From Tubulanus polymorphus (Eukaryota > Nemertea > Palaeonemertea > Tubulaniformes > Tubulanidae), in assembly GCF_964204645.1 (NCBI RefSeq), contig NC_134034.1, positions 5,265,414 through 5,329,413 on the forward strand: a DNA stretch of 64,000 bases, in the 5' to 3' direction. Positions 12,911 through 24,899 of the stretch are shown here, piece by piece. Both the position numbers and the translations under genes were made by a program. Within the stretch, counting starts at the first letter, position 1. The number at the start of each line of letters is the position of its first letter. Under the pieces are notes generated by a model. The model saw only the letters and a list, made by a program, of their open reading frames with translations, had not been told where the DNA came from and made no database searches.

Positions 12911-15900
12911 ATGAGCTTTTCAAAACCACAATGGGAAATCATAAATCTATTCACATCACACCTACGTCGAGAAGAGAGGACAGGCCGAAATATCCCAAAC
13001 AACAACACCTACGAAAGAATTCGGGCCGCTCTCAAGAAAAAAGTATCCACAGAGTCGATTAAGAGGAATTACGGTATGTCATAGAAGGAAGTCATGCGTT
13101 GTTTATTTACTATTATAATTAGCCACGAGCTGAAGGATCTCTCACTACACAAAAACAAAAACATTGATTTGAAGAGAACTGATGGCAATCATATCAATTA
13201 AAAACACTTTATTTTTCATATAATTATTTAGGCCTAGAGAAAGCCTGTTATAAATTTCATTTTAAGTAATAAACTATATACACTTCAAAAATACAAAGGT
13301 AATTATTTTTCATAGGCCTATTACAAAAAAAATCTTGATTAAAAAGACATGTTTCAAAACATATTATTAAAGACCGGTTTTCTACATTCAGGCCTATAGA
13401 AAATCATACAATAGGCCTACAAACTTTTTAGTTAGGCTAAAAAAAAATGATACCTTGTTTCTCCGCAGCGGCCGGGTCATTTTTATAAAATATGATAAAA
13501 TTTATAAACAGTTCATTTCTATAGCGGCCGGTCTGTTATGGTAAAATTGATCACGATTTAAAAAAAAGTAATGTATAGGGTAGATAGGCGGCCGGCCGGG
13601 TCAACATTTAAGCTCAGCAGAGTGGAGAAACAAGGTATCAATTTTTTTTAGCCTTACTCTTTTTTGCAAACCCTGCTGGTTCGATAAATGAACTTGAAGT
13701 CAATTTTCAATGGATTTTCAGAAAAAAAGTCTTCAGTAACTGAACCTAGTAAAACCGGACGTCCATCTATAGAACTAGACCAATTTGATCAAGATATAAT
13801 CCGAAGAGAAATTCATGATATGACCAGAGATAAGAAATACATTACAATAGATGGGTAAGAATCAACAACTGCCAGACAAAACACATCCTCCCTGACAATG
13901 ATTCCAACATGATTGCTTCAAGAGATCGCCACAGCCAAAAATCCAGCCAGAGTAGCCCGGATACATAAGCATTGCTCATCATTAGCTTATCAATGTCCAT
14001 TGTCCAAGTTATCTCAACTATAATTATCCGCAAAATTTACCTAAGGGGTCATTCATTTATTACGTATGCATTCGGGGAGGGGTCAGTGCAATTGCTTTCT
14101 GTGATGCTTAGTGTATATGAAAAAAATGGCCGATTTTGCGTACAGAGGGGAGGGGGGTTGAAAAATTCAAATTTTATGCGTACGTAATAAATGAATGATC
14201 CCTAAGTGATCAGGTTATCTGATAATTGGTAAGCAAGTTTTCAGCAAAGCTGTGCACTAGGGCTAGTCAAGCTGGATTTCATACTGCAGCAGTCTTGATG
14301 CCATCATTTTCGAATCCCTTCTGAGAGGGATGTGCAAATATGGATATTAAGGCTAAAAAAATTGATACCTTGTTTCTCCGCTCTGCTGAGCTTGTTGACC
14401 CGGCCGGCCACCTATCTACCCTATACATTACTTTTTTTAAAATCGTGATGAAAATTTCATCAAGATTTCATCAATTTTACCATAACAGACCCGGCCGCTA
14501 TAGAAATGAACTGTTTATAAATTTCATCATATTTTACAAAAATGACCCGGCCGCTGCGGAGAAACAAGGTATCATTTTTGTTTAGCCTAACAACAAAAAT
14601 GTAACTATAAATTTACCATCCATCTTGGTACAGCAGATTTGAAATATTTGATCTCCATATCTATGTATTTATCTCTATAGAATATATGCGAGAATCAAAA
14701 ACAAAATATCAGTTGACTTGAAAAGAGTTTCAATATGGAAATGGATAAGGAGAATTGGGTTCAGGTGGCTGAAGAAAAGTGGAAAACGGTAGGCAAAACA
14801 GTTTTATATCCGATAATTTTGATTAATTATCTGATGTTTCATAGGCCTTTGTATAATGATTATCCCTGTTCCCTTCCAGTATGCCCTAAGATTGATGTGT
14901 CAAATTGATCAATATCTAAAATCATTGTATCTTCTTTCAGCTTTAGTCATGAAAGACCCGACATTGTACGCCAAAGAAGAAACTATCTACGGAAAATAAA
15001 AAAAGCTAGACAGGAGAAAAAACAGATCGTATATTTGGATGAAACGTGGATAAATTCAAGAGATACAATGCAAGGTGAAATTTTAAAACACTAAGCCTAA
15101 GTTAGATTTTTGTATTTGAATCTACCAAGGGCCCATCAGCATAACAAAAATTGGGTCAACCTTACTCAAGATGGCCGTCCTAGGACCTTTTAAGTGCCCA
15201 AAAATGTTAATTTTGGCCCGAATTCCGAGTCCTGTAGCTTCCTACTGGTTTGCCATTTCTCATTGCAATTGCTGATTGACATTCTTTGGAAAGGGATGTT
15301 TTATACCTGAGACAGGTATTTTTGATCAGCCAATTGGCGGCCATCTTGGTGTCATCAGTACTCATTCGTAGGTAGGAAAAAGTTTTTCCACATTAAATTG
15401 ATACCTAAGCATTATTGTGTTACTATATTCAATTGGAAAGTTGTAGCCCATAACGTGTTCTATGATTTTGGTGAGTTTCAAGGTCATTGGTTTTTGCATG
15501 TGGCCACCAGGGGGCGTTGAATAATACAATAACTTATTATTTCTATATTATACTTGTACCTATGCATATTTTGTTACCACAATCAATTACAAAGTTGTAG
15601 CTAATGACATCTTCCATGATTTTGGTGAGTTTTAAGGACATTAGGCTAAACAAAAATGATACCTTGTTTCTCCGCAGCGGCCGGGTCATTTTAGTAAGAG
15701 CGGAGAAACAAGGTATCAATTTTTTTTTAGCCTTAGTTATTCTATATGGTCACCAGGGGGTGTTGAATAGTAGAATAACTTAGCATTAGAGCCCACAGAT
15801 AGAAGAACATATACAGCCTACAAGTAAAACTACAGTCAACCCCCACGATATACTGCGGGAGGGCGGTATATCGGGGTTGACTGTATAAAGAAATTACCAG

Positions 15901-16878
15901 GCAAAAATGTTCGAAAAAAAATTTTCATACAAAAGTTAAGTTTTCAGAGATTTTTTCCCCATATTTTTCACATGCATCTTATCTCTGCTAAGACAAAGTA
16001 CATTGTATGTTACCTGTTTTTAAACCTGGAATCACTATTATCTTCAACAGGCGAATGGACAGAAAATTGGGAAAAAGGAATGACCAACTTTTCCCATCCA
16101 CCATGTAAGGATTGCGGACGAGTAGAGCAAAATGGTAAAGGTGCACGCCTAATCATTTTAGATGCAGGAAGTCGAAATGGCTTTGTGCCAGGTGCAAACC
16201 TGGTTTTTGAAGCAAAAAATGGTTCTGGAGATTATCATCACCAAATGGATGGTAAATATTATTAAGTCTTTGTTTTCAATATCCATATTAATGTCTATTT
16301 CAACTTGGCTTCAGAGCATATCAGATTGCCTAGCTCAGTCAGTTTTGGTGGTAAATATCTGGTAAGGGTCCTATTGGTTAAGTTTGAATTATTGTCCTCG
16401 TTGAAAACATGAAGTTTGAGTTAAACTCAAACTGTGAAACTTTTGTGAAACTAGGCCCAGGGGCCGGTTGCTCAAAAGTTGATTTAAAACAACCTTTGAG
16501 CAGCCAGCCCCTCCATAGCATAAATTGCTCTGATTGTGTGACAACTGATATCTCAAAAAAGTATACCCATCAAAAATATCACTCTCTAATAGTCGTATGA
16601 AAAATGCTGATCGCCTACAGCCTACATCAATCATCAATTTCGAAACTAATCATATTCTATGTGCTTTTCAGGAGACATATTCGAAACATGGCTCGAGGAC
16701 CAATTGATTCCAGCATTAGAGGAACCTTCCCTTATAGTCATGGACCAAGCGTCATATCATCTCTGCTTAGTAAAGGAAAGTCAGGCTCCAAAAAGCTCAC
16801 AGAGTAAAGAAGAGATCAAGGTATTAAAAAACCTAGATGGCCAGTTTTGAAAAATTGTTTTCACAAATTCAATTTAAA

Positions 16879-16923
<45 letters not shown>

Positions 16924-18203
16924 GCTCATCAGAATTTATGAAATCACTTTTTCAAAACTGGTTTCAAAATAATAAATTCCATCATATAAGATTTAAACCA
17001 AGGGAAACCCCATGTCTCAGAAAACATCTCAGAAAACCATTGCATTAGGCCACACCAAAAGAAAACCCTGTTTCTCGGGCCCGACCGACCTGATATTTCG
17101 TCATTTCAAATAATCATTTTCAGAATAAAATATAATTATCATATTCCTGACTAAAAATTTAGTCCAGTAAAAACTATTTACGGCGACCTACCCACTGATA
17201 GAAGAATAACCGATATTTTTTTTCTATACAGAAAATAAATGTCCTACCTACCTACCCATTTTGGGATCATTCATTTATTACGTACGCATAAAATTTGAAT
17301 TTTTCAACCCCCCCCCCTCTGTACGCAAAATCGGCCATTTTTGTCATATACACTAAGCATCACAGAACGCAATTGCACTGACCCCTCCCCGAATGCATAC
17401 GTAATAAATGAATGACCCCTTACAGTGCCATACAGGTTCAAGGAATGAAGTATCTATTTGGTATGCTTATGATGCTAATAACATTAAATTTTCTTTTTCA
17501 GAGATGGTTGGAAAAGAAAAAAGTGACATACGACCAAAATCTAAACAAACCACAACTTGTTAAACTATGTCAAACTCAGTCACCAAATAAACTTTACAAA
17601 TCAGAGCAGCTGATTCTCGATTCTGGACACGAGCTACTGATATTACCAGTCAAACATTGCGAGCTCAACCCAATTGAAATGGTTTGGCACCAGATTAAAG
17701 CATATGCAAAGAAAAAAAACACAACAAACAAACTGAAGGATGTGGAAAAGCTAATCATTGAAGGGAGAGAACTAGTCACGGCGGAAAATTGGAGAAACTA
17801 CGAGGATCATGTGAAGAAAATCGAAAACGAATTATGGATTAAGGACAAATTATCAGACAATCTAGTAAAAAATTTTGAAACTAATCATATTGTAATAAAT
17901 CTGAATGATAGTGATGAGAGTGAGGATGAGAGAGAAAATGAGAGAGAGAATCAGGGTGCGGAAGATGACAGTGAGAAAGATGGAAATATGTCTAGTGAGG
18001 GAGATGAGAGCGAGAATGAGGTTTGTGCGGTGTGTGGAGAGAAGGATGATTGTGGAGATGATCAGCTGGTTGAATGGGTAGCTTGTAGTATGTGTGATCG
18101 CTGGTTCCATGTTTCTTGTTTAACCAATCATGATTCAGAAAATTTCAAATGCAAAAGATGTGAAGATATTCTATGCAAATCAATGTACTTTTTGGAACCG
18201 TAA
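12911..18203 (+). CDS. Seven-exon DDE transposase with C-terminal PHD finger
   Basis: Exons chosen by GT-AG borders: 12911-13073, 13722-13854, 14681-14788, 14941-15074, 16051-16251, 16672-16820, 17502-18203. Phases match at every junction and total 1590 nt, giving 529 residues with no internal stop. Helix-turn-helix-like N-terminal part (residues about 1-130; WIRRIGFRWLKKSGK is the end of the DNA-binding region typical of IS630/Tc1). Catalytic core: D168 in YLDETW, D271 in VMDQASYH, E355 in CELNPIEMVW, the last two separated by 83 residues, far longer than the 34-39 usual in Tc1/mariner. An acidic, glutamate/aspartate-rich linker (about 410-465) leads to a C4HC3 PHD finger at about 471-516 (C-x2-C-x16-C-x2-C-x4-H-x2-C-x10-C-x2-C). 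A PHD finger could steer insertion toward modified histones. The whole catalytic triad is present, so the enzyme may be active. As I recall, PHD-bearing IS630-type transposons have been described; I could not check. Confidence 0.88.
13435..13653 (+). mobile_element. MITE (TTA target site), copy 1, in intron 1
   Basis: Terminal inverted repeats begin GGCTAAA...ATGATACCTTGTTTCTCCGC, with TTA on both sides (13432-13434, 13654-13656). A 3-bp TWA duplication fits the PIF/Harbinger group. Contains repeated GGCCGG boxes. Nested in intron 1 of the transposase. Confidence 0.8.
14045..14202 (+). mobile_element. 158-bp MITE, copy 1, in intron 2
   Basis: Inverted ends GGGGTCATTCATTTATTACGT; flanked by TAA (14042-14044, 14203-14205). 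An inverse-oriented relative lies at 17263-17419. Confidence 0.75.
14351..14587 (-). mobile_element. MITE (TAA target site), copy 2, in intron 2
   Basis: Inverse-oriented relative of 13435-13653 with the same terminal repeats; flanked by TAA (14348-14350, 14588-14590). Confidence 0.8.
15130..15560 (+). repeat. Dispersed repeat, copy in intron 4
   Basis: Diverged copy of the family seen again at 26225-26930. Shared landmarks in the same order are AAGATGGCCGTC, AATTCCGAG(T/A)CCTGTAGCTTCC, TGGTTTGCCATTT and CGGCCATCTT. No coding capacity seen. Confidence 0.65.
15644..15732 (+). mobile_element. 89-bp internally deleted MITE, copy 3, in intron 4
   Basis: Both terminal repeats of the 13435-13653 family with almost no interior, flanked by TTA (15641-15643, 15733-15735). 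Confidence 0.8.
16460..16511 (+). mobile_element. Short inverted-repeat MITE in intron 5
   Basis: GGGGCCGGTTGCTCAAAAG to TTTGAGCAGCCAGCCCC. A longer member of the family lies at 21423-21555. Confidence 0.6.
16882..16920. repeat. (TA)n microsatellite in intron 6
   Basis: About 19 uninterrupted TA dinucleotides. Confidence 0.95.
17047..17262 (+). repeat. Dispersed repeat in intron 6
   Basis: Contains AAAGAAAACCCTGTTTCTCGGG and CCTACCTACCTACCCATTTT. The same sequence occurs inverted and split in two at 18917-19045 and 19495-19591, where a later insertion carrying a palindrome separates the halves. Confidence 0.7.
17263..17419 (-). mobile_element. 157-bp MITE, copy 2, in intron 6
   Basis: Inverse orientation relative to 14045-14202, with the same GGG(A/G)TCATTCATTTATTACGT ends. 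Abuts the repeat at 17047-17262. Confidence 0.7.
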
Positions 18204-21123
18204 ATTATCCAATCATATCTTAGAAATTCATTTACTTCAATCATTTGATGTACATGTATATATCATCTAAACTGGTTTATTTCTAAGTATCGAATTTAAA
18301 TGACATTGTTTCCAGAACGAAGGCTCTTTGACTGTGCAACTGAGCATATATTCATACAAATCACTCATTAAAGCATTACCCATTCTCCAAACTAGCTGAA
18401 TTTTGAAAAAGGGCCTCGTTAAAATTTATGAGCTTTTTCACGAAAATCTGATCGTAATAATATCTGTTTTAAAAAGCCAATCAGAAAGCAAAGACTCCTC
18501 TATGATTGGCTTCGCCGCAGAGATCAGCAGGTGTTCACGTGAACCCGCGGTAATTTCAACTGTTTTACTTCCGGGTTTTATTTTAAGATCTAAAATTTTA
18601 TTTCAATATAGATTTCTGCGAAATCTTTACTTCATTTGATTTTTGGGAGGAATACTTTTAATTGCACCACAGAAAATATCATAGAAAATTGTGCCAAGTC
18701 CGGGGAAAAAAGCTTTTTCTCAAATCGGATGGATGACCTTGATATGCTATTGTGTTAATTATTAGGTATTGACTAGTCTGAGTGCCCCTTGGGGCTCTTG
18801 TTTTTATCTGACCCGTAAATATTCGATACGGCCAAGTGGCGACAATTGTTGTTCGCCATAATTAGCCATGTTTACACATTTGTTTTTAAGTGAAATTTCC
18901 TTGGGCAGGGCAATCACCAAAATGGGTAGGTAGGCAGGACATTTTTTTTACTTTTTATAGAAAAAAAATATCATTCATTCTTCTATCAGTGGGTAGGTTG
19001 CCGTAAATGATTTTTACTGGACTAAATTTTTAGTCAGGAATATGATTAACAGCTAGTAGACTACAATAATAAAAGGATAATCCAAAGTCGCCATCAAAGT
19101 TGTCTGAGCATTTTGGTTTCCATAGACAAGTGGCTGTCCAATATCAATAGTAGATAAAAACCCACAATAAAAAGAAAAACTATCTGGTAGCTTAACGTTT
19201 CAACTCAATTCTATGAGCAATTTTCAAAAACTAAATCAGTTTTTGAAAATGGCTCATAGAATTAAGTTGATAGTTTTTCTTTTTATTGTCGGTTTTTATC
19301 TACTATTGTCTGAGCATGGCTGCGCCATTTCCAGAATCAAATTTTAAATCCAATATAATAAAATGTTTTTATGATGCTGATCTGTGCCGACATAATAATT
19401 TGGTAAAAAAATATTTACGAGAAAGGAGTTCGGTCGGCCACATATATATTTTTGAAAAGAGTTATTTGACCTAAAATTTTGAAAAAGGGTCGGTAGGCGA
19501 TTATATTTTATTCTGAAAATGATTATTTGAAATGGGGAAATATCGGGTCGGTCGGGCCCGAGAAACAGGGTTTTCTTTTGGTGTGGCCTAAGTGCAATTG
19601 CGTACACTGTAATGCTTAATGTTCATGAAAAAATAATGTAATTGTAAATAGTGCAAACCTCTATGTATCTATGTTATCTTGTCTGTAATCTGTCAATACA
19701 GTTCAACGTTAATTAAATATTATATTATGTTATTATTGTTTGTACTGTGGCTGAAAATGGGTATCTACACGTCTCGAAGATAAACCTTTTTCCCTTTTTA
19801 CTAAACTGATGAAACACATCCATTGATCAAAAACCTGTTTGACAGAACCCTACCGAAGGTGTACTACAGAAATTTCAATAAAAATGCAAACGGAACCATC
19901 TGTACAGAACTCAGGATTTAGACCTCAAAATTGACCCGATTAACTCCCGGTAAAACAGAATAAGCCGGAATTGCATTCAGCCAAGCAGGCTATAAATTAC
20001 CGATTAGACTTAGGATGATTAACTGCATTCGTTGAGACCACAAATTTGCTTCGTCATATTCTGTATCCTGGTTTAAATCTACCGAGTGGATGATTTGTCG
20101 CGTACACCGAATAAACCAAGAAGTATAGATCCTTCGATTTGCAGCAATTTCTTGACCACGTTCAATGTCATGCGCATTTGAATTATCTGACAGACCAAAA
20201 ACCATTCAACAATGTTGGGTAATCTTGCAAAGCTCCTTGAACACACTCTGAAATGAAAATGTTACATGAACAATCCAATAGGATTAGTTTGAAAACCGGT
20301 AGGACAGTGAATGGTATTCAGTGAAACTCGCAGAAATTGCTTTTTCAGTATGCATTGCCATTGGTCCGGTTTTTAACCTAAGTAAATTTCATAAAAATCG
20401 AAAATATTCAACTTATCTATAAGCCGTACATCGGGTAAGTTCAATAAATTTGATTGGGTCCAACAAGTACGACTTATATGTGGACTAGTTATTGTGTAAA
20501 TAAAAAGTTTGATCTACCTCCACTCCATGTCCATGTCCTACTTTCCTTTCCAACTACCTACATATTCAGCCATGATTGATGAAAACTGCGGGACGGACCA
20601 TGAACTCTCTTCCCAAAAATTCAGTTCAACTAAAAAAAGCAACTGCGCATTAGGTCTTTAATTCATTTCGAACTAGCTGAATGAAGGGTTACTGTCCATG
20701 ACTTACCTTATTGAGCATTTCCGACAGAGAGCAACATTAGGCGTTGTGTACCTCCCCCCGCGCCGCGCACACGAGGAGAGCGCGGTGCGGTTGGTTCCCT
20801 TCATCATCCATCCATCCATGCTACGGGATCGAAGATATGTGCGGTTTTTCAAAGCGTTACCAATTTCTTTACAAAAAGCGAATCATCTTAAATAACACTA
20901 CGTGGTAATTGTACTCACGCTTACGCTTCAGTCTAAGACGTACAAAAGTGATTTCTTGCCAATCCCGACTAAAAAAAACGGCATTTTACGAGAGTTCGGG
21001 AGTTCTTCAGACTCAGAGTTGGCGGCAAAATGGTAGCTAGCCACACGTGTTTGCATAACCTAACCAACCCGCAAAAAATAAACTCGCCCAGATCACATGA
21101 CTAAAAACGCTCATTAGCATATG
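18204..21123. other. 3' non-coding interior of the PHD transposon
   Basis: No gene seen. Holds the split inverted repeat (18917-19045, 19495-19591), a foldback insertion (19145-19309) and unannotated sequence. A fragment related to the 157-bp MITE follows at about 19591-19640. The 20740-20790 stretch is locally G+C-rich. Confidence 0.6.
19145..19309. repeat. Foldback insertion
   Basis: Arms of about 75-80 bases (starting CAATAGTAGATAAAAACC, ending in the complement) meet around 19225. An 11-bp direct repeat TGTCTGAGCAT occurs at about 19100 and 19308. It lies between the two halves of an older repeat. Confidence 0.65.
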
Positions 21124-21350
21124 CATGAGCCGGAAAAAGACGAACATGGCGGTTGTTTTCGCCGATTTAAGATGCGATTTCCTACACTTCTTACCAATCC
21201 TTCTAAGCGGTGATAAACGGATAAAATATCGGATATTCATATGTCGTCCGCGACTTTTGTGGTCACGATAAGACCTAAATGAGGTATGTACTACAAATAC
21301 TAAGCAAGATATCGCGAAAAAACAGGTCTCATACATTAATAAATAGACAT
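21124..21350 (-). repeat. Right terminal inverted repeat of PHD transposon
   Basis: Exact or nearly exact inverse of 12528-12754; followed by TA at 21351-21352. Confidence 0.9.
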
Positions 21351-21422
21351 TAATGTCTATTTCAACCTGACTTTAGAGCATTCTGGGTGGCCTAGCTCGC
21401 TAATTTTTGGTTGTACATACCT

Positions 21423-21555
21423 GGGGCCAGTTGCTCAAAAGTTTGTTAAAGATAACCGGCCGTTAAATAAATACCATAGTAACAATGAAATTTCAATTGT
21501 CACCATATCAACTATCCACTGGTTAACTCTAACCAACCTTTGAGCAACTGGCCCC
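21423..21555 (+). mobile_element. 133-bp MITE
   Basis: Ends GGGGCCAGTTGCTCAAAAG and CTTTGAGCAACTGGCCCC are inverted repeats; GTTTGTTAAAG and GGTTAACTC lie inside. The family is also present at 16460-16511. Confidence 0.7.
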
Positions 21556-22420
21556 TGATAACGGTCTTAATAGGACCTGAAAGGACTGACAGTCGACCTA
21601 AATCACTATTTTTTAATTCATTTGAAACTGTATGGAAGGATATCCAAAAAGTCTTCACTGAAAGGGGTTCATGAGAGAAAAGTGACTCCACGATTTGAAA
21701 GTTTAACAATATGTTTCCATGCCTACGTATCAAATTTCAGTTGGTAAGCATAGAGACATATCGTTGCTTTGTTGGCGAACTGGCGAATATGTTTTTTGAA
21801 TGTAATGAGAAAAGAAAGGGTGAAATTTTAGGGATATTTGCAATACCATAGTGCGAACAATAAATAACCTTTCTTATAAGAAAATCGGTTTTGATTAAAC
21901 CTGGACAACTCGTTTATAAGTTTAAGCGACTAATTCTACTCTTTGCGAAGACTTGGTCGAGATAAACAACTTTAAAAGTGACCCATGATATTCGTCACCA
22001 TTGCTAACTTCAAAAAAGATATTCGCCGCATATGCTAAATAAGAATACAGTTATTCGTACAACATTCGTCGCATATTCGCCAGTTTGCGAAGTCACATAT
22101 GAAGCATGTTCCTTGATATATGGCAATTCTCCTGAATGTAAAATGTGAAAATCCAAGGTAGCCTAAATAAAAGAAATCTTCCAGTAAGGCCGTTTCGTAG
22201 AAAGGTCTGTTTAACCTCCGAGTTCAACGAACATCAGAAATTGGATAGAAATGCGCACCAATCAAGACTACAAAACTAATGTAACGCAAATAAACTTTAA
22301 TTTCCATAAAAATGAACAAACTTTCAGATTAAACCCTTGAAAAAACAGATGAAAATTTAACATGAAATTTAAAAATCTAAATTCTTAAGTCCATCTATTG
22401 AACAAACGTAGTTTTAATTT
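21556..22420. other. No gene recognised
   Basis: Only short frames. It may include 3' flank of the minus-strand transposase-like gene that ends at 22423. Confidence 0.4.
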
Positions 22421-22422
22421 TT

Positions 22423-24024
22423 TTACCGCAAGTTTTTGTAGAATAGAATATGTTTGGGCATTCTAATAACAGGATTGGGTCCATTAGTTAAACTTATCAA
22501 GTCGTTATATTCCTGGCTATTTGTGTATGCTTTGTGAAGAGATATGATGTTTCTTCGAAGAGGCAAGTTGAGGGTCTGGAAACCAACCCCGTTATGCGCT
22601 AATTTAAACTCGATTTGATTATGATTTTCTTTAGACACGCGAAGTTGCATGATATCGGGCCATTTAATTGCCACGCCCTCTTCTGACAATCGCGAAAGTA
22701 GAATACCGAATGACTGTGACAGTGCTTTGAAATCGAAAATGTCTTCAGTACAGACATCTGTGACTTTGTACGGACGAGAACATGCCATTTTCACCAGTAT
22801 CGAGAGTTGAGCTGGAACACAAATGTCTCCAGTTATTTTTAGAGCTCGCTCAATCACGCTATGGACTGAATCCCCTTCAGACTGCCCATGGTTAGTTTCG
22901 AAATAGAAAATAGTGATGTCTCGGAGGTTCACGCATTTCCCTAATACATATAGCATCATTCCACATACGATTGAATTTTTGTTTTGCCCAGCACATCCAT
23001 CACAAAACAATGAAGCATGTTCAAACCCTTGTTTGTCTGCTTCTAAGAGATATGCCGCAAGATGCGAGGATATCTCATTGGAACCTCTTCCGGCAATAGA
23101 CTCGTTCCACAAATAGCAATGGCCCTCTTTCGTCTTGATATAGAAGATCGAAAAATTGTAGCAGGATGGTCTCCTTTTGTAAAATACTTCACAGCGATTC
23201 GATTTCGGAAGAAAGATGACCTGCTGAAGATCAAAGGAAGCTACCAGTCTCTTGTCGTCATTCTCATCTTTGTAAAACTGTTTTATCTGCCTAACTTTCT
23301 GTTTTTCCGAGATATGTTTTTCGTATTGACTTCGTAAGTTGTCTCTCTTCTCCAGTTGCGTTGCGAAACCCCTCACAAATACCACATAAGTCTTTCTCCG
23401 TGATCGGATAAAAAATTCATACTGTAATAAGAATGCTTTGTTTCCCGTCTACTCTCTTCGGGTATATCCGAACATTTTAGACCATTCATACTACAATATC
23501 GGCTTTCGCATCGAGGTTTCGGAGAGTTGCGCGCTTCAACAACATTTGATGTTATGTATGTGTTTCCTTTTACACGGGATTTTTTTACCTGCTGTCTTCT
23601 CGATTTCTTGGGGGCAGGTTCTGCCGTTCTGAGCATATTACTTAGATCTTCCATCGGTTCGCCTTTAACTTGGAAGTCCCCAGGTCGACAAGTCGTTTCA
23701 GGGGAACAGAATTTACATTTTTCCTTAAAGTGAATGTAACAAAACACTCGTAAACGTTTGACATGCCGCAAAAATTTCGTCATTGCAATTCGATGTTTCG
23801 CATATCAAATTATGTACGGAGCTATCTGGCACATAGTCGGGATCATCGCTTCGTTCATCATCATCATCCTGGTTCTCTCCACATGTAGATGTTCTGTACC
23901 TTTCGACTATTTGTTTGATGCGCTCCTCTGGAGTTGGGATATCATACCGGCCGGGGAGGTGGCCTCCCTGCTCATACTGAACTGACATGGATCTGTTCCT
24001 AAAAATCACATTCTTCAATCCCAC
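22423..24024 (-). pseudogene. Transposase-like gene (DDE-type suspected), broken
   Basis: Three overlapping frames in order: 24024-23725 (acidic N-terminal part with a DDDDE run), 23783-23373 (basic, cysteine motifs HFKEKCKFC) and 23385-22423 (320 residues, the conserved core). The core has FDLQQV, YKRRPSCYN, GRGSNEI, FCDGCAGQNKN and GDSVHSVIE. The acidic residues in FDLQ, FCDGC and the GDS..IE block are in the order expected of an RNase-H-like DDE enzyme, but that is my inference. Similar proteins recur in many arthropod and cnidarian genomes as dispersed copies. The frame changes between the second and third blocks at about 23380 look like a one-base shift. No terminal inverted repeats were found around it. 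Confidence 0.5.
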
Positions 24025-24544
24025 GCATGAAGTTAATTATACATTGGTGTTGAAACGTTGTCAAAATCTCATACAGAGCCTAAGGGGATATGAATTTTGA
24101 TATTTCGGATAAAATGTCTTTTGTGTAGGAAATAATAATGATTGAAAAAAAACTGAATTTTACATGTATTTGTATTTTCATGTACTCTTATTATTGTATA
24201 AAACAGCTAAATAATATTGCCTATCAAAATCCGAGTTATCTGATTCTGCAGAATTTGAATTAGTCATCAGCATATCCGACGAGCTCGCAGACATTTTATC
24301 AGTTAATAATATAAAGAGAATCCCAAAATTATAAGGAAAATATTAAGTCCATTATATGTTAATAGTGTTTCCTTGAGCAGTTCGACGCTTTGACTATCCT
24401 AATACAGTACTCTTCAGTCAAGTTCTTTATCCGCTGCCAGTGACGTCATATACATGGAGGATGTCATTCTATAGACACGCCATGATGGCATAGTGACACC
24501 GTATTCTGAGGTATGGAAACGTAGCTCGACTTTCGGAGAAACCA

Positions 24545-24895
24545 ATATGGCGTTTCATTCGGTCGAAAAACGGCTCTAATTCAGGGCCAAAATATTAAAA
24601 TTTTGACCAAAAAAGTAAGTTTTTTTGGCTAAAAGTTATTGATTTTTATTCCCCAGACCTCGATGATAAATAAAAGGCCCTAGACCCTATGCTGAAATAA
24701 AAATTTTTGGGGGGAGTACGAAAGTGCAATAGCACCCAATTTTTTACTCAGTCTCAGATTCCGGAGTGAATTTCATTTATGCCTAGGCCATTCTAGTCCA
24801 TTTATTAAGACATATATGAGATATGTACCCCAAAAAAGTAAGCAAAATATCCCAGAAAAACAGGTCTCATCCATTAATAAATGGACTTTAGTCCC
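24545..24895 (-). repeat. Relative of the PHD-transposon end and its left flank
   Basis: 24545-24690 is the diverged inverse of 12350-12527. About 24800-24895 is a diverged copy of the transposon tip, and its own ends (GTCCATTTATTAA and TTAATAAATGGAC) are inverted repeats. Suggests a related non-autonomous element. Confidence 0.55.
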
Positions 24896-24899
24896 ACCA

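Larger units (their letters stand above)
12528..21350 (+). mobile_element. 8.8-kb IS630/Tc1/mariner-type transposon with PHD-finger transposase
   Basis: The two ends are inverted copies of about 227 bp (12528-12754 and 21124-21350), identical over at least the 213 bases I could compare codon by codon. TA lies outside each end (12526-12527 and 21351-21352), the target duplication of this superfamily. The interior carries one plus-strand seven-exon transposase (12911-18203) whose frame is intact. The unusual length comes from introns and a 2.9-kb 3' stretch loaded with nested MITEs. TIR identity together with an intact gene implies recent activity. The outer bases ATGTCTATTT also occur in the right flank just outside the TA, so the outer boundary has a small ambiguity on that side. 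Confidence 0.85.

Noticed and set aside
16389-16637. Short frames on both strands in intron 5 of the transposase
   Set aside because: They cover a MITE and intron sequence and have no motif.
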